Below are positions 52,945-62,590 of a DNA stretch of 64,000 nucleotides, in pieces. The DNA is from Lacibacter sediminis (lineage in GTDB: Bacteria; Bacteroidota; Bacteroidia; Chitinophagales; Chitinophagaceae), in assembly GCF_014168535.1 (NCBI RefSeq), contig NZ_CP060007.1:186001-250000 (forward strand), written 5' to 3'. Position numbers and translations under genes: made by a program. Below the pieces are notes generated by a model that saw only the letters and a list, made by a program, of their open reading frames with translations, had not been told where the DNA came from and did not search any database. Positions within the stretch are counted from its first letter, which is position 1; every line of letters begins with the position of its first letter.

Positions 52945-55554
52945 ATGGATAAAAACCAACAAGCCATCTTGTCAAATCAAAAACAAAATGAAATACATAT
53001 AAGCTTTCATGAAGAGCATGTACTGCATGAGTTGAAACATTTTCTTCCATCGCAACAAGCGCTGAAAGATTTCATTCATCATAATTCTTTACATGCTTTT
53101 CAACACCTGAAGTTTTATGAGGCCATTTTTAAAGCATCAAAAATTTTCGGCTTCCAGGTAAGTCTTCAACTCTCGGAGTTTCGACAGCTTTACAAAACAG
53201 GAAGAATAAGAGAAGATATTCTTGACATGATCCTTGCCACTAAAAAAGGCAAGGATCATTTATTTTTATGGAAACAGAAATTGATTGAAGTCAACTACGA
53301 CACGATCAACCACCCAAGGATCGGACAACTGCGGAAATATTGGAAAGAGGCTTATGCTTTTGATCTTGACAATAATGTACATCCTTTATTATTTCGTATC
53401 CTCTGCAGTTTTTTAGACCAGGGTATTGCTATTACAGCATTCCCGTTTGCAAACAAAAGTTTTACAGAAAGTATAAAAGAACTGGAGCGAACCAGCCTCG
53501 TCAGTTTTTTTAAAACAAAAGCAGTACGGAAAAAATTTCTATCCGGTGATTATTCAATCACAGAACTTTTGAAAACAATTGTTGGCAAGGAGGAGTATTT
53601 TGAACAATACCTCTTCGATCAGCAATTTGCACATCATGGCTGGAGCGGTTTTATTTCGGCAGTAGAAGATAATCCGCATACCTTGCTCGACAATAAGAAG
53701 ATCACGTTCAAAGAATTGGTTGAATTTGAATTGCTCATGGAGCTGGATGCACTCAATGATGTATTTGGTTCAAACTGGCAGCCTTTGACCAATCATGTAA
53801 CAGCGCCGCCTCTTTATCTTTTTGCCGAGGTACCTAAAACAGAATTAGCTGAAGTAATTGAACTGTGGCAGGATGCATTTGAATGGAGTTATTATGATTC
53901 GGTATTGAAAGGAATATTAATCGCAGAAGATAAGAGAGAATTGCAGCAGAATGGAGATGCTGCCATCCCATCAACAAAAAACACGCCTTCATTTCAAGCC
54001 ATTTTCTGTATTGATGAACGGGAGGATTCTATTCGCCGCCATATTGAAGCAGTTGACAAAAAAGCAGAAACATTTGGTGCACCAGGTTTTTTTGGTGTTG
54101 AATTTTATTTTCAGCAACAGGGCAGTAAGTTTTATGATAAACTTTGTCCAGCACCTGTTACACCAAAATATCTAATTAAAGAATCAGATGCAAAGGCCGT
54201 AAGACAAGAAGAACTGATCTACACCAAACATACACATGGCATTGTATCCGGCTTTTTCCTGAGCATTGGTTTTGGTTTTTGGGCTTTCGTGAAAAAGATC
54301 GAAATGTTGTTTCGTCCGAAAATGAGTCCTGCCATTTCAAATGCATATGGGCATATGGACAAACAATCAACACTCAGCATCGAGAATAAAAATCCAAACG
54401 ATACAGAGAATGGATTACAGATCGGTTACACGGTTGATGAAATGGCTGCAAGAGCAGAAGGCTTTTTACGGGGTATTGGAATGATAAAACGTTTTGCGCC
54501 CATCGTTTACATTATTGCGCATGGCAGCAGCAGTGCAAACAATCCACATCACGGTGCACATGATTGTGGTGCATGCAGTGGAAGACCCGGTGCAACCAAT
54601 GCAAGAGTACAGGCCTTTATTTTAAATCATAAAACAGTAAGAGAAATATTAGCAGCAAAGGGAATTATTATTCCTGCTGAAACACAGTTTTTGGGTTGTA
54701 TGCATGATACGGCTGCGGATGTAATGGCTTACTATGATGAAAATGTATTAAGTGAGGAAAATGCGAAAGCGCATTTCATCAACATTCAGAATTTTGAAAC
54801 GGCTTTAAATCTGAATGCAAAAGAAAGAAGCAGAAGATTTGCATCCATTAATACCAAACAGGAATTAGAGCAGGTACGTAAAGCAATACACAGCCGTTCA
54901 GTTTCTTTGTTCGAACCAAGACCGGAGTTAGGTCACGGTACCAATACATTGGCCATCATTGGTCGCAGACAAATGACCAAAGGATTATTTCTTGACCGTC
55001 GTGCTTTTCTCAATAGTTATGATCATACCACTGATGCAGACGGTACCATCCTCTCTGCAGTCATGCGACCCATTGGATTGGTTTGTGGCGGTATCAATCT
55101 TGAATATTATTTTTCAAGAGTTGATAATATCAAAATGGGTGCCGGCACCAAGCTTCCGCATAATGTGATGGGTTTGTTTGGAGTTGCCAACAGCAGCGAT
55201 GGTGATTTGAGACCCGGGCTTCCATGGCAAATGATCGAAGTGCATGATCCTGTACGTTTAATGGTGATTGTTGAACACAAACCGGAGATTGTTTTAAAAG
55301 CGATCCAATCTTCACCTGAAGTATTTGAATGGTATAAAAATGAATGGGTGCATATTGTCGCACTTGATCCCGAAGAAAAACAGTTTTACTATTTTAAGAA
55401 TGGTGCGTTTAGTAAGTATGAACCTGTTACAGCTTCCGGTGAAATAAAAACCATCCATAACATGGTACAGTTTATTGAAGGCGCAAAGGAAATGGAGACG
55501 AATCACATTGTACATGCAACGGAAGAAAACCTGCCGGTGTATTTGCTGGACTAA
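52945..55554 (+). CDS. dabA: DabA-type inorganic carbon transporter subunit (DUF2309)
   Basis: 869 residues. DUF2309/UPF0753 protein, the soluble zinc-binding subunit of the DAB complex. Beta-carbonic-anhydrase-like ligands are all present: Cys355 and Asp357 in AIFCIDERE, His526 in IIAHGSSS, Cys541 in HDCGACSG. They are each within 2-4 residues of the known Halothiobacillus DabA site (C351, D353, H524, C539, recalled from the literature). DabA is thought to hydrate CO2 in one direction inside the cell, coupled to ion flow through DabB. It starts 1 nt after SulP and is followed by dabB (76-nt gap). Confidence 0.95.
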   Translation: MDKNQQAILSNQKQNEIHISFHEEHVLHELKHFLPSQQALKDFIHHNSLHAFQHLKFYEAIFKASKIFGFQVSLQLSEFRQLYKTGRIREDILDMILATKKGKDHLFLWKQKLIEVNYDTINHPRIGQLRKYWKEAYAFDLDNNVHPLLFRILCSFLDQGIAITAFPFANKSFTESIKELERTSLVSFFKTKAVRKKFLSGDYSITELLKTIVGKEEYFEQYLFDQQFAHHGWSGFISAVEDNPHTLLDNKKITFKELVEFELLMELDALNDVFGSNWQPLTNHVTAPPLYLFAEVPKTELAEVIELWQDAFEWSYYDSVLKGILIAEDKRELQQNGDAAIPSTKNTPSFQAIFCIDEREDSIRRHIEAVDKKAETFGAPGFFGVEFYFQQQGSKFYDKLCPAPVTPKYLIKESDAKAVRQEELIYTKHTHGIVSGFFLSIGFGFWAFVKKIEMLFRPKMSPAISNAYGHMDKQSTLSIENKNPNDTENGLQIGYTVDEMAARAEGFLRGIGMIKRFAPIVYIIAHGSSSANNPHHGAHDCGACSGRPGATNARVQAFILNHKTVREILAAKGIIIPAETQFLGCMHDTAADVMAYYDENVLSEENAKAHFINIQNFETALNLNAKERSRRFASINTKQELEQVRKAIHSRSVSLFEPRPELGHGTNTLAIIGRRQMTKGLFLDRRAFLNSYDHTTDADGTILSAVMRPIGLVCGGINLEYYFSRVDNIKMGAGTKLPHNVMGLFGVANSSDGDLRPGLPWQMIEVHDPVRLMVIVEHKPEIVLKAIQSSPEVFEWYKNEWVHIVALDPEEKQFYYFKNGAFSKYEPVTASGEIKTIHNMVQFIEGAKEMETNHIVHATEENLPVYLLD

Positions 55555-55630
55555 TAATCTGCTGATTACGCCAATTGTTAACGAACTAAATAATAACTGA
55601 TCACAATCGTGTAATCGGCAAGAAACATAA

Positions 55631-57487
55631 ATGAATCAACTACTCGTCTTATTTATTGCCATACCATTCCTGGCATTTCTCATAAGCCTGTTCTGGCAAA
55701 ACAAGAGTGAGAAAGCCATTGGCAAACTTGTACGCTTTACTAAAGTGCTGTACATCCTTGTTTCAGTTTCGTTTGCCATATGGTGGATGATAAACGGGCT
55801 GAAGCCGGTTAGTTATCAGCTTGCCACACTTTACCAAACCGATCATTTTGTCTTTGCCTTTGAATTGTTTTATGATGAAGTAACTGCAGTGTTCAGCGTA
55901 ATTGGTGCGTTGTTGTTTTTTCTTGTTGCAACGTTCAGCAAGTATTACATGCACCGTGACCAAGGCTACAAACGTTTTTTCAATACCATTTTATTATTTG
56001 CTGCAGGCTATAACTTTATTATTCTGTCTGGAAATTTTGAAACACTGTTCATCGGTTGGGAGATAAAAGGTGTTTGTTCTTTTTTACTCATTGCATTTTA
56101 CCGGAACCGTTATCTGCCGGTGAAGAATGCATTCAAGGCTATTTCCTATTACCGCATCAGTGATGTATCGTTAATGCTTGCTATGTGGATGATGCATCAT
56201 CTTACACAGCAAAACATTTTATTTTCTGAATTAAGTAATGCAAAAGTATTAGCTGTACAAACCGGTAATACAGCCATGGCTGCATTTATTGTTTGTATGT
56301 TGATATTGCCGGCTGCCATTAAATCAGCTCAGATTCCTTTCACTTCCTGGTTGCCCAGGGCAATGGAAGGGCCAACATCTTCGTCTGCCATTTTCTATGG
56401 TTCATTGAGTGTTCATATTGGTGTTTTCTTATTGTTACGTACGCATCCTTTCTGGGAAGATATGTTGTGGGCAAAAATTGCCATCATTGTCATTGGTGCA
56501 GCGACGGCGATTGTGGCTACATTAATTGCACGGGTGCAGCCAACAGTAAAAACGCAGATCGCTTATTCATCTGCAGCACAGATAGGGTTGATGTTTATTG
56601 AAGTGGCACTAGGGTTTCACTGGCTGGTATTGATCCATTTTGCGGGGAATGCTTTTTTACGAACATATCAGTTGTTGGTTTCTCCATCTGTACTCAACTA
56701 CCTGGTGCATCACCAATATTTTCATTACACAGCACCACAACAAAAACCGGTGTCAAGACTGGCAGCAACGATCTATATGCTGGGCATTAAGGAATGGCAT
56801 TTAGATCGTATGATGTTTGCTTATTTATGGAGCCCTTTTAAATGGCTTGGTAAACAGTTTGGTTTTTTACAAACGAAAATGATGCCTGGGATTGTTGCAG
56901 TTGTGGGGATAGCATTTTTTATTTTCGGCCAAACGGTTAAGATGGATATTCCTTATCAGAATTCTGCTTTACCATTGCTATTAATGAGCATTGCATTGGC
57001 TGTTATCCTGTTTGCTTTTTCTTACCGGGGTTCAGCCATAAAAGCATGGAGTTATTTATTTATTTCGCACCTGTTTCTAATTGCTGCTGTTTTATTCAAT
57101 GCTGCGCATATCAACACCATTGAAATTGTGTTTTATGTCAGTGGAATAATACCTGCCTTCTTACTGGGCTATTATTGTTTGAATAAAATCAAAGCTATTG
57201 ACAACGATATCTCTCTTAATCGTTTTCATGGCTATGTATACGAACAGGAAAATACAGGCTTGTTGTTTTTATTTTCAGCTATTGGTCTGCTGGGCTTTCC
57301 TGTAACAGCTGCATTTGTAGGACTTGATGTATTCTTTACCTATGTGCACAGTGATCAATATGTATTGATTGCATTGATGGCGCTAAGCCTGCTGTTTATT
57401 GAATTATCAGCTTTTCGTATTCTGCTCCGCATCTTTATGGGGCCGCATAAAAAACTTGATCACCCGGTGGCATTTCGTTCATCATAG
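55631..57487 (+). CDS. dabB: DabB-type proton/sodium-conducting membrane subunit (NuoL-like)
   Basis: 618 residues with at least 14 hydrophobic segments. The antiporter-like core (about 70-380) carries FIGWEIKGVCSFLLIAFYRNR (the conserved Glu of the NuoL-type channel), the LPAAIKSAQIPFTSWLPRAMEGPTSSSA segment with its channel Lys, and QPTVKTQIAYSSAAQIGLMF. No other Complex I genes are near, so it belongs to the DAB system instead of respiration. It supplies the ion gradient that drives DabA. The roughly 240 residues after the core hold a further block of membrane helices. Confidence 0.92.
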   Translation: MNQLLVLFIAIPFLAFLISLFWQNKSEKAIGKLVRFTKVLYILVSVSFAIWWMINGLKPVSYQLATLYQTDHFVFAFELFYDEVTAVFSVIGALLFFLVATFSKYYMHRDQGYKRFFNTILLFAAGYNFIILSGNFETLFIGWEIKGVCSFLLIAFYRNRYLPVKNAFKAISYYRISDVSLMLAMWMMHHLTQQNILFSELSNAKVLAVQTGNTAMAAFIVCMLILPAAIKSAQIPFTSWLPRAMEGPTSSSAIFYGSLSVHIGVFLLLRTHPFWEDMLWAKIAIIVIGAATAIVATLIARVQPTVKTQIAYSSAAQIGLMFIEVALGFHWLVLIHFAGNAFLRTYQLLVSPSVLNYLVHHQYFHYTAPQQKPVSRLAATIYMLGIKEWHLDRMMFAYLWSPFKWLGKQFGFLQTKMMPGIVAVVGIAFFIFGQTVKMDIPYQNSALPLLLMSIALAVILFAFSYRGSAIKAWSYLFISHLFLIAAVLFNAAHINTIEIVFYVSGIIPAFLLGYYCLNKIKAIDNDISLNRFHGYVYEQENTGLLFLFSAIGLLGFPVTAAFVGLDVFFTYVHSDQYVLIALMALSLLFIELSAFRILLRIFMGPHKKLDHPVAFRSS

Positions 57488-57507
57488 ATCCTAACTTCTT
57501 AAAAAAC

Positions 57508-57534
57508 AAAAACCTCCCATCGGGAGGTTTTTTA
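57508..57534. terminator. dabB/fabG bidirectional terminator
   Basis: An 11-bp stem AAAAACCTCCC / GGGAGGTTTTT (loop ATC) with T-runs on both strands, lying between convergent dabB and fabG. Confidence 0.93.
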
Positions 57535-57552
57535 TTACTATGATTTTTATGA

Positions 57553-58308
57553 TCAGATATTCAAGCCACCGCATGCACTGATGGTTTGCCCTGTAACATA
57601 ACTGCTGAGATCACTTGCTAAAAACAAGGTCACATTTGCAATATCTTCTGCACTTGCAAAACGTCCCAGCGGAATGCCTGCTTTATATTTATCAGCTGCT
57701 TCGCCTTCTTTTAAATAAGAAGTCATATCGGTTTCAACAAAACCCGGAGCAATGGCATTGCAACGGATGTTACGGCTACCCAATTCTTTCGCTACACTTT
57801 TTGTAAAACCGATCACACCTGCTTTACTTGCTGCATAACTGCTCTGGCCTGCATTACCCATTTCACCAATAACACTGCTCATGTTAATGATAGAGCCGCT
57901 TCTTGCTTTCATCATTGGTTTAATGATCTGTTTGGTCATGTAAAACACAGAGTTGAGATTTACTTTGATCACATCTTCCCACTGCTCAACACTCATGCGC
58001 AAAAGCAGATTATCTTTTGAAATACCTGCGTTGTTTACACAAATGTCAACTGTTCCAAATTCTTTCAATACATCTGTAACAAAAGCTTCACAGGCAGCAA
58101 AATCACCTGCATTGCTTTGGTATGCTTTGGCTTTTACACCCAGCCCTGTAAGTTTTGCTTCAAGCGCTGTTGCTTTGTCTTTGCTGCTGTCGCTCACATA
58201 AGTGAATGCAACATTTGCACCATGTTCGGCAAACTTAATGGCAATCGCTTCACCAATACCACGTGCGGCACCGGTTACTATGGCAACTTTTCCTTCCAGT
58301 AATTTCAT
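57553..58308 (-). CDS. fabG: 3-oxoacyl-ACP reductase FabG-like short-chain dehydrogenase
   Basis: 251 residues. Cofactor motif TGAARGIGEAIA, NNAG (92-95), catalytic Ser145-Tyr158-Lys162 (Ser from MSSV, YAASK), PGFVETDM and the GQTISACGGLNI end. It reduces 3-oxoacyl-ACP with NADPH in fatty-acid elongation, or a related ketone. It is the last gene of the GH3-PhyH-DUF3667-FabG operon (1-nt gap to DUF3667), not in a fab gene cluster, so a special substrate is possible. Confidence 0.9.
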   Translation of the reverse strand: MKLLEGKVAIVTGAARGIGEAIAIKFAEHGANVAFTYVSDSSKDKATALEAKLTGLGVKAKAYQSNAGDFAACEAFVTDVLKEFGTVDICVNNAGISKDNLLLRMSVEQWEDVIKVNLNSVFYMTKQIIKPMMKARSGSIINMSSVIGEMGNAGQSSYAASKAGVIGFTKSVAKELGSRNIRCNAIAPGFVETDMTSYLKEGEAADKYKAGIPLGRFASAEDIANVTLFLASDLSSYVTGQTISACGGLNI

Positions 58309-58309
58309 G

Positions 58310-59158
58310 TTAATGAATTTGATTGATAGTGGTCACAAATAAAAGAAATTTGTACAAGGAATAGACAATAAATGTATGCACAAAATAAAAAAACGGAACT
58401 ATCAGAATGCTTACCCATAGTTTGTAATGGTAGAATTTTCGAACCCCGATTGCCACATAAATGCATAGGGGAACATAGATCAGGATACCCAAAATGTTAT
58501 CACGAAAGGGCAGCATCTCATGAAACAGGGCATTTGAAATGATGTTAGTGACTGTGGTAATCAATGGCAAACATAGAAACCCCCATAATAAGAAAAACGA
58601 ATTCACCTCAGCCGAAAACACCATATTGTCAAAATAAAAACGTCGCTTCATAAATCCAATAGCGTAGAAAAAAAGAGCAGTAACAGGAACCAGGATAACC
58701 AGCAGGAACTTTGATATCTTTTCACCCTTTGTATGAAATTTTTCTGAAAGCTCCTCCATTGTCATGCCGGTATTGGATAAGACCGTTTGAATTTTCTTTG
58801 CTGCATAGTTGCCATAATAATCCTGGTTGGGATAAAACTCCAGCTTCATGTTCAGTCCTTCAAAAACGGGAAATAATAAATACAGAAAGACCAGCAACAG
58901 AAAAAAAGACAAGGGCTTGAAATATTTTTTACGCACCCCATTACAGTAATCGGTCGTAATGAGACCCGGGCTCGTAAACATTGCCTTAAGCGTAGTAAAC
59001 AATGTTCCTTCAAAATGCGTAATGAAATGAAGTGCCTCTGAAAAAAAATGAATGATCGATTTGTCTTCGAGTGAATAAACCTTCTCTCCACATACATTAC
59101 AATACTTACCGGTAAACTGATTGCTGCAATGTTTGCAGGTGATTGTATTCTGATCCAT
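58310..59158 (-). CDS. DUF3667 membrane protein with zinc ribbon
   Basis: 282 residues. The N-terminus has CKHC-x9-CNVC, a two-pair zinc ribbon (TCKHCSNQFTGKYCNVCGEK). A soluble helical segment with TLKAMFTSPGLITTDYCNGVRKKYFKPLSFF (the DUF3667 core) follows, then about five membrane helices. Function is unknown. It is co-transcribed with fabG (1 nt) and PhyH (21 nt). Confidence 0.87.
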   Translation of the reverse strand: MDQNTITCKHCSNQFTGKYCNVCGEKVYSLEDKSIIHFFSEALHFITHFEGTLFTTLKAMFTSPGLITTDYCNGVRKKYFKPLSFFLLLVFLYLLFPVFEGLNMKLEFYPNQDYYGNYAAKKIQTVLSNTGMTMEELSEKFHTKGEKISKFLLVILVPVTALFFYAIGFMKRRFYFDNMVFSAEVNSFFLLWGFLCLPLITTVTNIISNALFHEMLPFRDNILGILIYVPLCIYVAIGVRKFYHYKLWVSILIVPFFYFVHTFIVYSLYKFLLFVTTINQIH

Positions 59159-59179
59159 GCTTAAATATAGTAAGAGGAT

Positions 59180-60136
59180 TTATTCTTCTTCCATCAAAGA
59201 TGGGCGTTCTGTTATTTCATGGTACTTGATCACATCTTTTGCGTAGTAATGTACCACCATGCTTTTGCGTGTGAGCAAAGGATTTGCAACAGGCGTTCCG
59301 CCATGAATCAGGTTTGCATGCCAAATGAGTACATCGCCTTTCTTCGGAAGAAATACTTCTTTCGGAAAATGATTCTGCGAAAGAATTTCTTCCGTAACAT
59401 CTTCGTAATCGCTGTACTGTTTGTTGCCCAGTTTCAGCCTTGTGCTGTAATTTTCAAATTCATCATTCAGAAGGTAAGGGAGTTTATGACTGCCGGGATA
59501 ATAAAACAATGGTCCGCTGTCAGGATGAATATCTTCCAATGCGATCCAGGCTGCGATTAAATAACCCAACGGATACGTAGTCATGTGAATACTATCGCTG
59601 TGCGCACGCTGACCGCTGCCTTTTACAAAATTGAGTGTTTGAAAAGGGAGCACTTCTTTGTCCAACACAAACGAAAGTAATTTCTTCAACCCTTCATCCT
59701 GCATCATCTGTTTAATAACAGGAGAATGTTTATATCCATGCATCACTTTATTGTCATGTGTAATGGGCAAGTGCTTTTGGTTGATGAGTTCATCAACAGC
59801 TTTATTCACTTCATCAACCTGTTCAATGCTGAAATACCGGTTAAGGTGGAGAAATCCTTTGCTGCTCCAACCGATCAATTGTTGCTGTACATCGGGTGTA
59901 AAATATTGAAAGCTATGTTTGGTTGATACAACATTTGCCGAATCGTTTACGTCTAACCATGCCCTGGATGTTTTATCAGGAAAATCTTTACTGCTGATGG
60001 AGTCAAACAAAGGTTTATGCACATCGTATTTCTTATACGCATCCTTGTTGTGCTGCAGTTGTTTTGCGTGAAGCAGGTTATAGAGCCAGTGAAGAGGTTT
60101 GTAATCTTTCAGTTTATCCTTCAGCTTCATGCTCAT
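59180..60136 (-). CDS. Phytanoyl-CoA dioxygenase (PhyH) family protein
   Basis: 318 residues. Iron(II)/2-oxoglutarate oxygenase fold, with the facial triad His179-x-Asp181 (AHSDS) and His278 (NLIHGG), and Arg290 for 2-oxoglutarate. The family hydroxylates CoA esters, amino acids or lipids; the substrate is not predictable. ATG at 60136 overlaps the GH3 stop by 4 nt, showing translational coupling to GH3. Confidence 0.9.
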   Translation of the reverse strand: MSMKLKDKLKDYKPLHWLYNLLHAKQLQHNKDAYKKYDVHKPLFDSISSKDFPDKTSRAWLDVNDSANVVSTKHSFQYFTPDVQQQLIGWSSKGFLHLNRYFSIEQVDEVNKAVDELINQKHLPITHDNKVMHGYKHSPVIKQMMQDEGLKKLLSFVLDKEVLPFQTLNFVKGSGQRAHSDSIHMTTYPLGYLIAAWIALEDIHPDSGPLFYYPGSHKLPYLLNDEFENYSTRLKLGNKQYSDYEDVTEEILSQNHFPKEVFLPKKGDVLIWHANLIHGGTPVANPLLTRKSMVVHYYAKDVIKYHEITERPSLMEEE

Positions 60137-61641
60137 TGGTTGAATCGGATGATTTCTTCTACATATACACGGTCATTACTGAGCCTTGGTACTTTGTGCT
60201 GACCACCCATTTTCCCTTTGCTTTGTAACCAACGGTGAAAGGTTCCTTTTTTTACCGGTTGAATAAATGGCAAACGCAAAGCAATATTTTTATGACGCTT
60301 GGCTTCGTAATCGCTGTTCAGATTTTTTAATGCTGTGTCGAGTTCGTAAACAAAATCATTTAAGCCAACGGGATATTTCTCAAACTCGATCAACCATTCG
60401 TGTGCTCCATTGCTGCCGTGGCTGAAATAAATCGGTGCAGCGGTATATTCATTTACAATGGCACCTGTCTGTTCGCAGGCAATGGCAATGGCTTTATCCG
60501 TATTATCAACCATCAACTCTTCACCAAATGCATTGATGAAGTGTTTGATGCGTCCGCTTACTTTAATACGGAAAGGTCGAAGAGAAGTAAACTGAACTGT
60601 ATCACCCACAATATATCGCCATAAACCGCCATTGGTACTGATCACCAATGCATAATTTTTATTTAACTCTACTTTGCTTAAACCGATCGTGTTTGGGAAT
60701 GGTTTACCATATTCTTCTAATGGCATGAACTCATAAAAAATTCCATGATCTGCAAACAGCAACATACCCTCTTCACCAGGATGATCCTGTGCCGCAAAGA
60801 AACCTTCGCTGGCATTGTACATTTCCAGGTAATTAATTGATTTGCCAATGATCTTTTCAAACTGCTCACGGTATGGAACAAACGATACACCACCATGCAT
60901 GAACAACTCTAGCTCCGGCCATACTTCAGCAATGGTTTGTTTACCGGTTAATTCTAAAATCCGGCGGAATAAAACCATATTCCATGTTGGGACTCCTGAA
61001 ATAGAAGTAACGTTTTCTTTAATGGTTGTTTCGGCAAGTTTTTCGATCTTGCTTTCCCATTCATCCATCAACAACACACTCAGCTCAGGTGTGCGAATCC
61101 AGTTGGTCCAGAAAGGAGCATTCTGCATCAGCACCGCACTCAAATCGCCAAACTGTATTTCTTCATTAAATGGCGAAATGTTGTGGCTGCCGCCAATTAC
61201 CAATCCTTTACCTGTTAACAGATCTGAACCGGGGAAATTGTTATAGTAAAGTGTAAGCACATCTTTGCTGGCCTTGAAATGCCCATCTTTCATGCTCTCA
61301 TCACTAACGGGAATGAATTTGCTTTTATCACTGGTGGTACCACTACTTTTGGCAAACCAGGTAACAGGTGTTGGCCACAGCACATTTTCTTCGCCCTGCA
61401 TCATTCGTTCAATGTAGGGTTTGATATCATCGTATTCATGAACCGGAACAGTATTCTTGAAATCACGCAGGTTAAACAGCTTCGCAAATTTATACTGGTG
61501 ACCAAACTGTGTGTATTGTGCCGTGGTAACAAGATCCTGCAATACTTCACGCTGAGCTGCCACCGGATTATTCATCCAGCTTTCGATCCTCCACATACGA
61601 AGGCGTGCAAGTCTTGATATTGCAGGGCTAAGCAGTCTCAT
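60133..61641 (-). CDS. GH3 family acyl-adenylate/amido synthetase-like protein
   Basis: 502 residues. ANL-related adenylating enzyme: P-loop-like KSSGTTSDKSKFIPVS (about 98-113), nucleotide-binding YNASEGFFAAQ, and YIVGDTVQF. Plant GH3 enzymes join amino acids to hormones such as auxin and jasmonate; bacterial members have no settled substrate. It should activate a carboxylic acid as an adenylate and pass it to an amine or thiol. First gene of a four-gene operon with PhyH, DUF3667 and FabG. Confidence 0.9.
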   Translation of the reverse strand: MRLLSPAISRLARLRMWRIESWMNNPVAAQREVLQDLVTTAQYTQFGHQYKFAKLFNLRDFKNTVPVHEYDDIKPYIERMMQGEENVLWPTPVTWFAKSSGTTSDKSKFIPVSDESMKDGHFKASKDVLTLYYNNFPGSDLLTGKGLVIGGSHNISPFNEEIQFGDLSAVLMQNAPFWTNWIRTPELSVLLMDEWESKIEKLAETTIKENVTSISGVPTWNMVLFRRILELTGKQTIAEVWPELELFMHGGVSFVPYREQFEKIIGKSINYLEMYNASEGFFAAQDHPGEEGMLLFADHGIFYEFMPLEEYGKPFPNTIGLSKVELNKNYALVISTNGGLWRYIVGDTVQFTSLRPFRIKVSGRIKHFINAFGEELMVDNTDKAIAIACEQTGAIVNEYTAAPIYFSHGSNGAHEWLIEFEKYPVGLNDFVYELDTALKNLNSDYEAKRHKNIALRLPFIQPVKKGTFHRWLQSKGKMGGQHKVPRLSNDRVYVEEIIRFNQ

Positions 61642-61689
61642 GTTTCGGCAAGATAAAAAAAGTTAATCGACTTCTGCTAACTGAAATGG

Positions 61690-62466
61690 TTATTCAGGTT
61701 GTGAACTATTGGCCGCTTCTTCGTGCAGATAATCTTTCCGCTTCAGTTCAAAATTGCGGCCCAGGTATAAACGACGTACCTGCTCATCTTCGGCCAGCTC
61801 TTCAGCCGTACCATGTTTAAAGATCTTTCCTTCTATCAACAGGTAAGCACGGTCGCAGATCGATAAGGTTTCAGTTACGTTATGATCAGTAATAAGGATA
61901 CCGATATTGCGGTATTTCAGTTTGGCAACAATGGCCTGGATGTCTTCCACAGCGATAGGGTCAACACCGGCAAAAGGCTCATCCAGCAAAATAAACTTCG
62001 GATCAACAGCCAGGGCACGGGCAATTTCAGTTCGGCGTCGCTCACCACCACTCAACGAATCACCTTTGTTCTTACGTACGTGATGCAAACGAAACTCGCT
62101 CAGCAGATCTTCCAGTTTTTCACGCTGTTCATCTTTACTCAGCTTCGTCATTTCCAACACAGCCGCAATATTCTCTTCCACCGATAGCTTGCGGAACACG
62201 CTGGCTTCCTGCGGCAAATAACCAATGCCTAATTGCGCCCGTTTGTACATGGCCATATTGGTAATGTTCTCATCGTTGAGAAACACTTCACCTTCATCGG
62301 GCTTCACAAAGCCTACCACCATGTAAAAGGTAGTTGTTTTACCGGCGCCATTTGGCCCAAGCAAACCAACGATTTCACCCTGTTTCACTTCAATGCTCAC
62401 TTTATTGGCAACCGTGCGGGTGCGATAACGCTTTACAAGTTCAGATGTATGGATAGTTAAACTCAA
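61690..62466 (-). CDS. lptB: LPS export ABC transporter ATP-binding protein LptB
   Basis: 258 residues from the TTG at 62466 (start reads [15 protein letters not shown]); no in-frame ATG is suitable, and the frame upstream is antisense to metF. Complete ATPase: Walker [10 protein letters not shown], signature LSGGERRR, Walker [15 protein letters not shown]-loop ITDHN. It powers LptBFGC, which extracts lipopolysaccharide from the inner membrane. LptF/G genes are not in the window. A TAttTTCG promoter-like element lies on the minus strand at the complement of 62485-62492. Confidence 0.93.
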   Translation of the reverse strand: MSLTIHTSELVKRYRTRTVANKVSIEVKQGEIVGLLGPNGAGKTTTFYMVVGFVKPDEGEVFLNDENITNMAMYKRAQLGIGYLPQEASVFRKLSVEENIAAVLEMTKLSKDEQREKLEDLLSEFRLHHVRKNKGDSLSGGERRRTEIARALAVDPKFILLDEPFAGVDPIAVEDIQAIVAKLKYRNIGILITDHNVTETLSICDRAYLLIEGKIFKHGTAEELAEDEQVRRLYLGRNFELKRKDYLHEEAANSSQPE

Positions 62467-62558
62467 AGCAAAAAATTGTAGTGGCGAAAATACCGCATTC
62501 CCGTTAATAGCAACCCTTTCATTCCCTTTTAAAATGTGAAAGTAACGGTGAAACATTG

Positions 62559-62590
62559 TTTGATTAAGAGCCACTCCTGTTATATGTTTG
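62559..62590 (+). promoter_or_regulatory. metF promoter (TTTG-N20-TAtgTTTG)
   Basis: -33 TTTG at 62559-62562, 20-nt spacer, -7 TAtgTTTG at 62583-62590, predicting a leader of about 140 nt before the metF ATG at 62737. Confidence 0.78.

Noticed and set aside
55631..57487. NuoL subunit of respiratory Complex I
   Set aside because: No other nuo gene is present, and it directly follows dabA, so DabB is the better reading.
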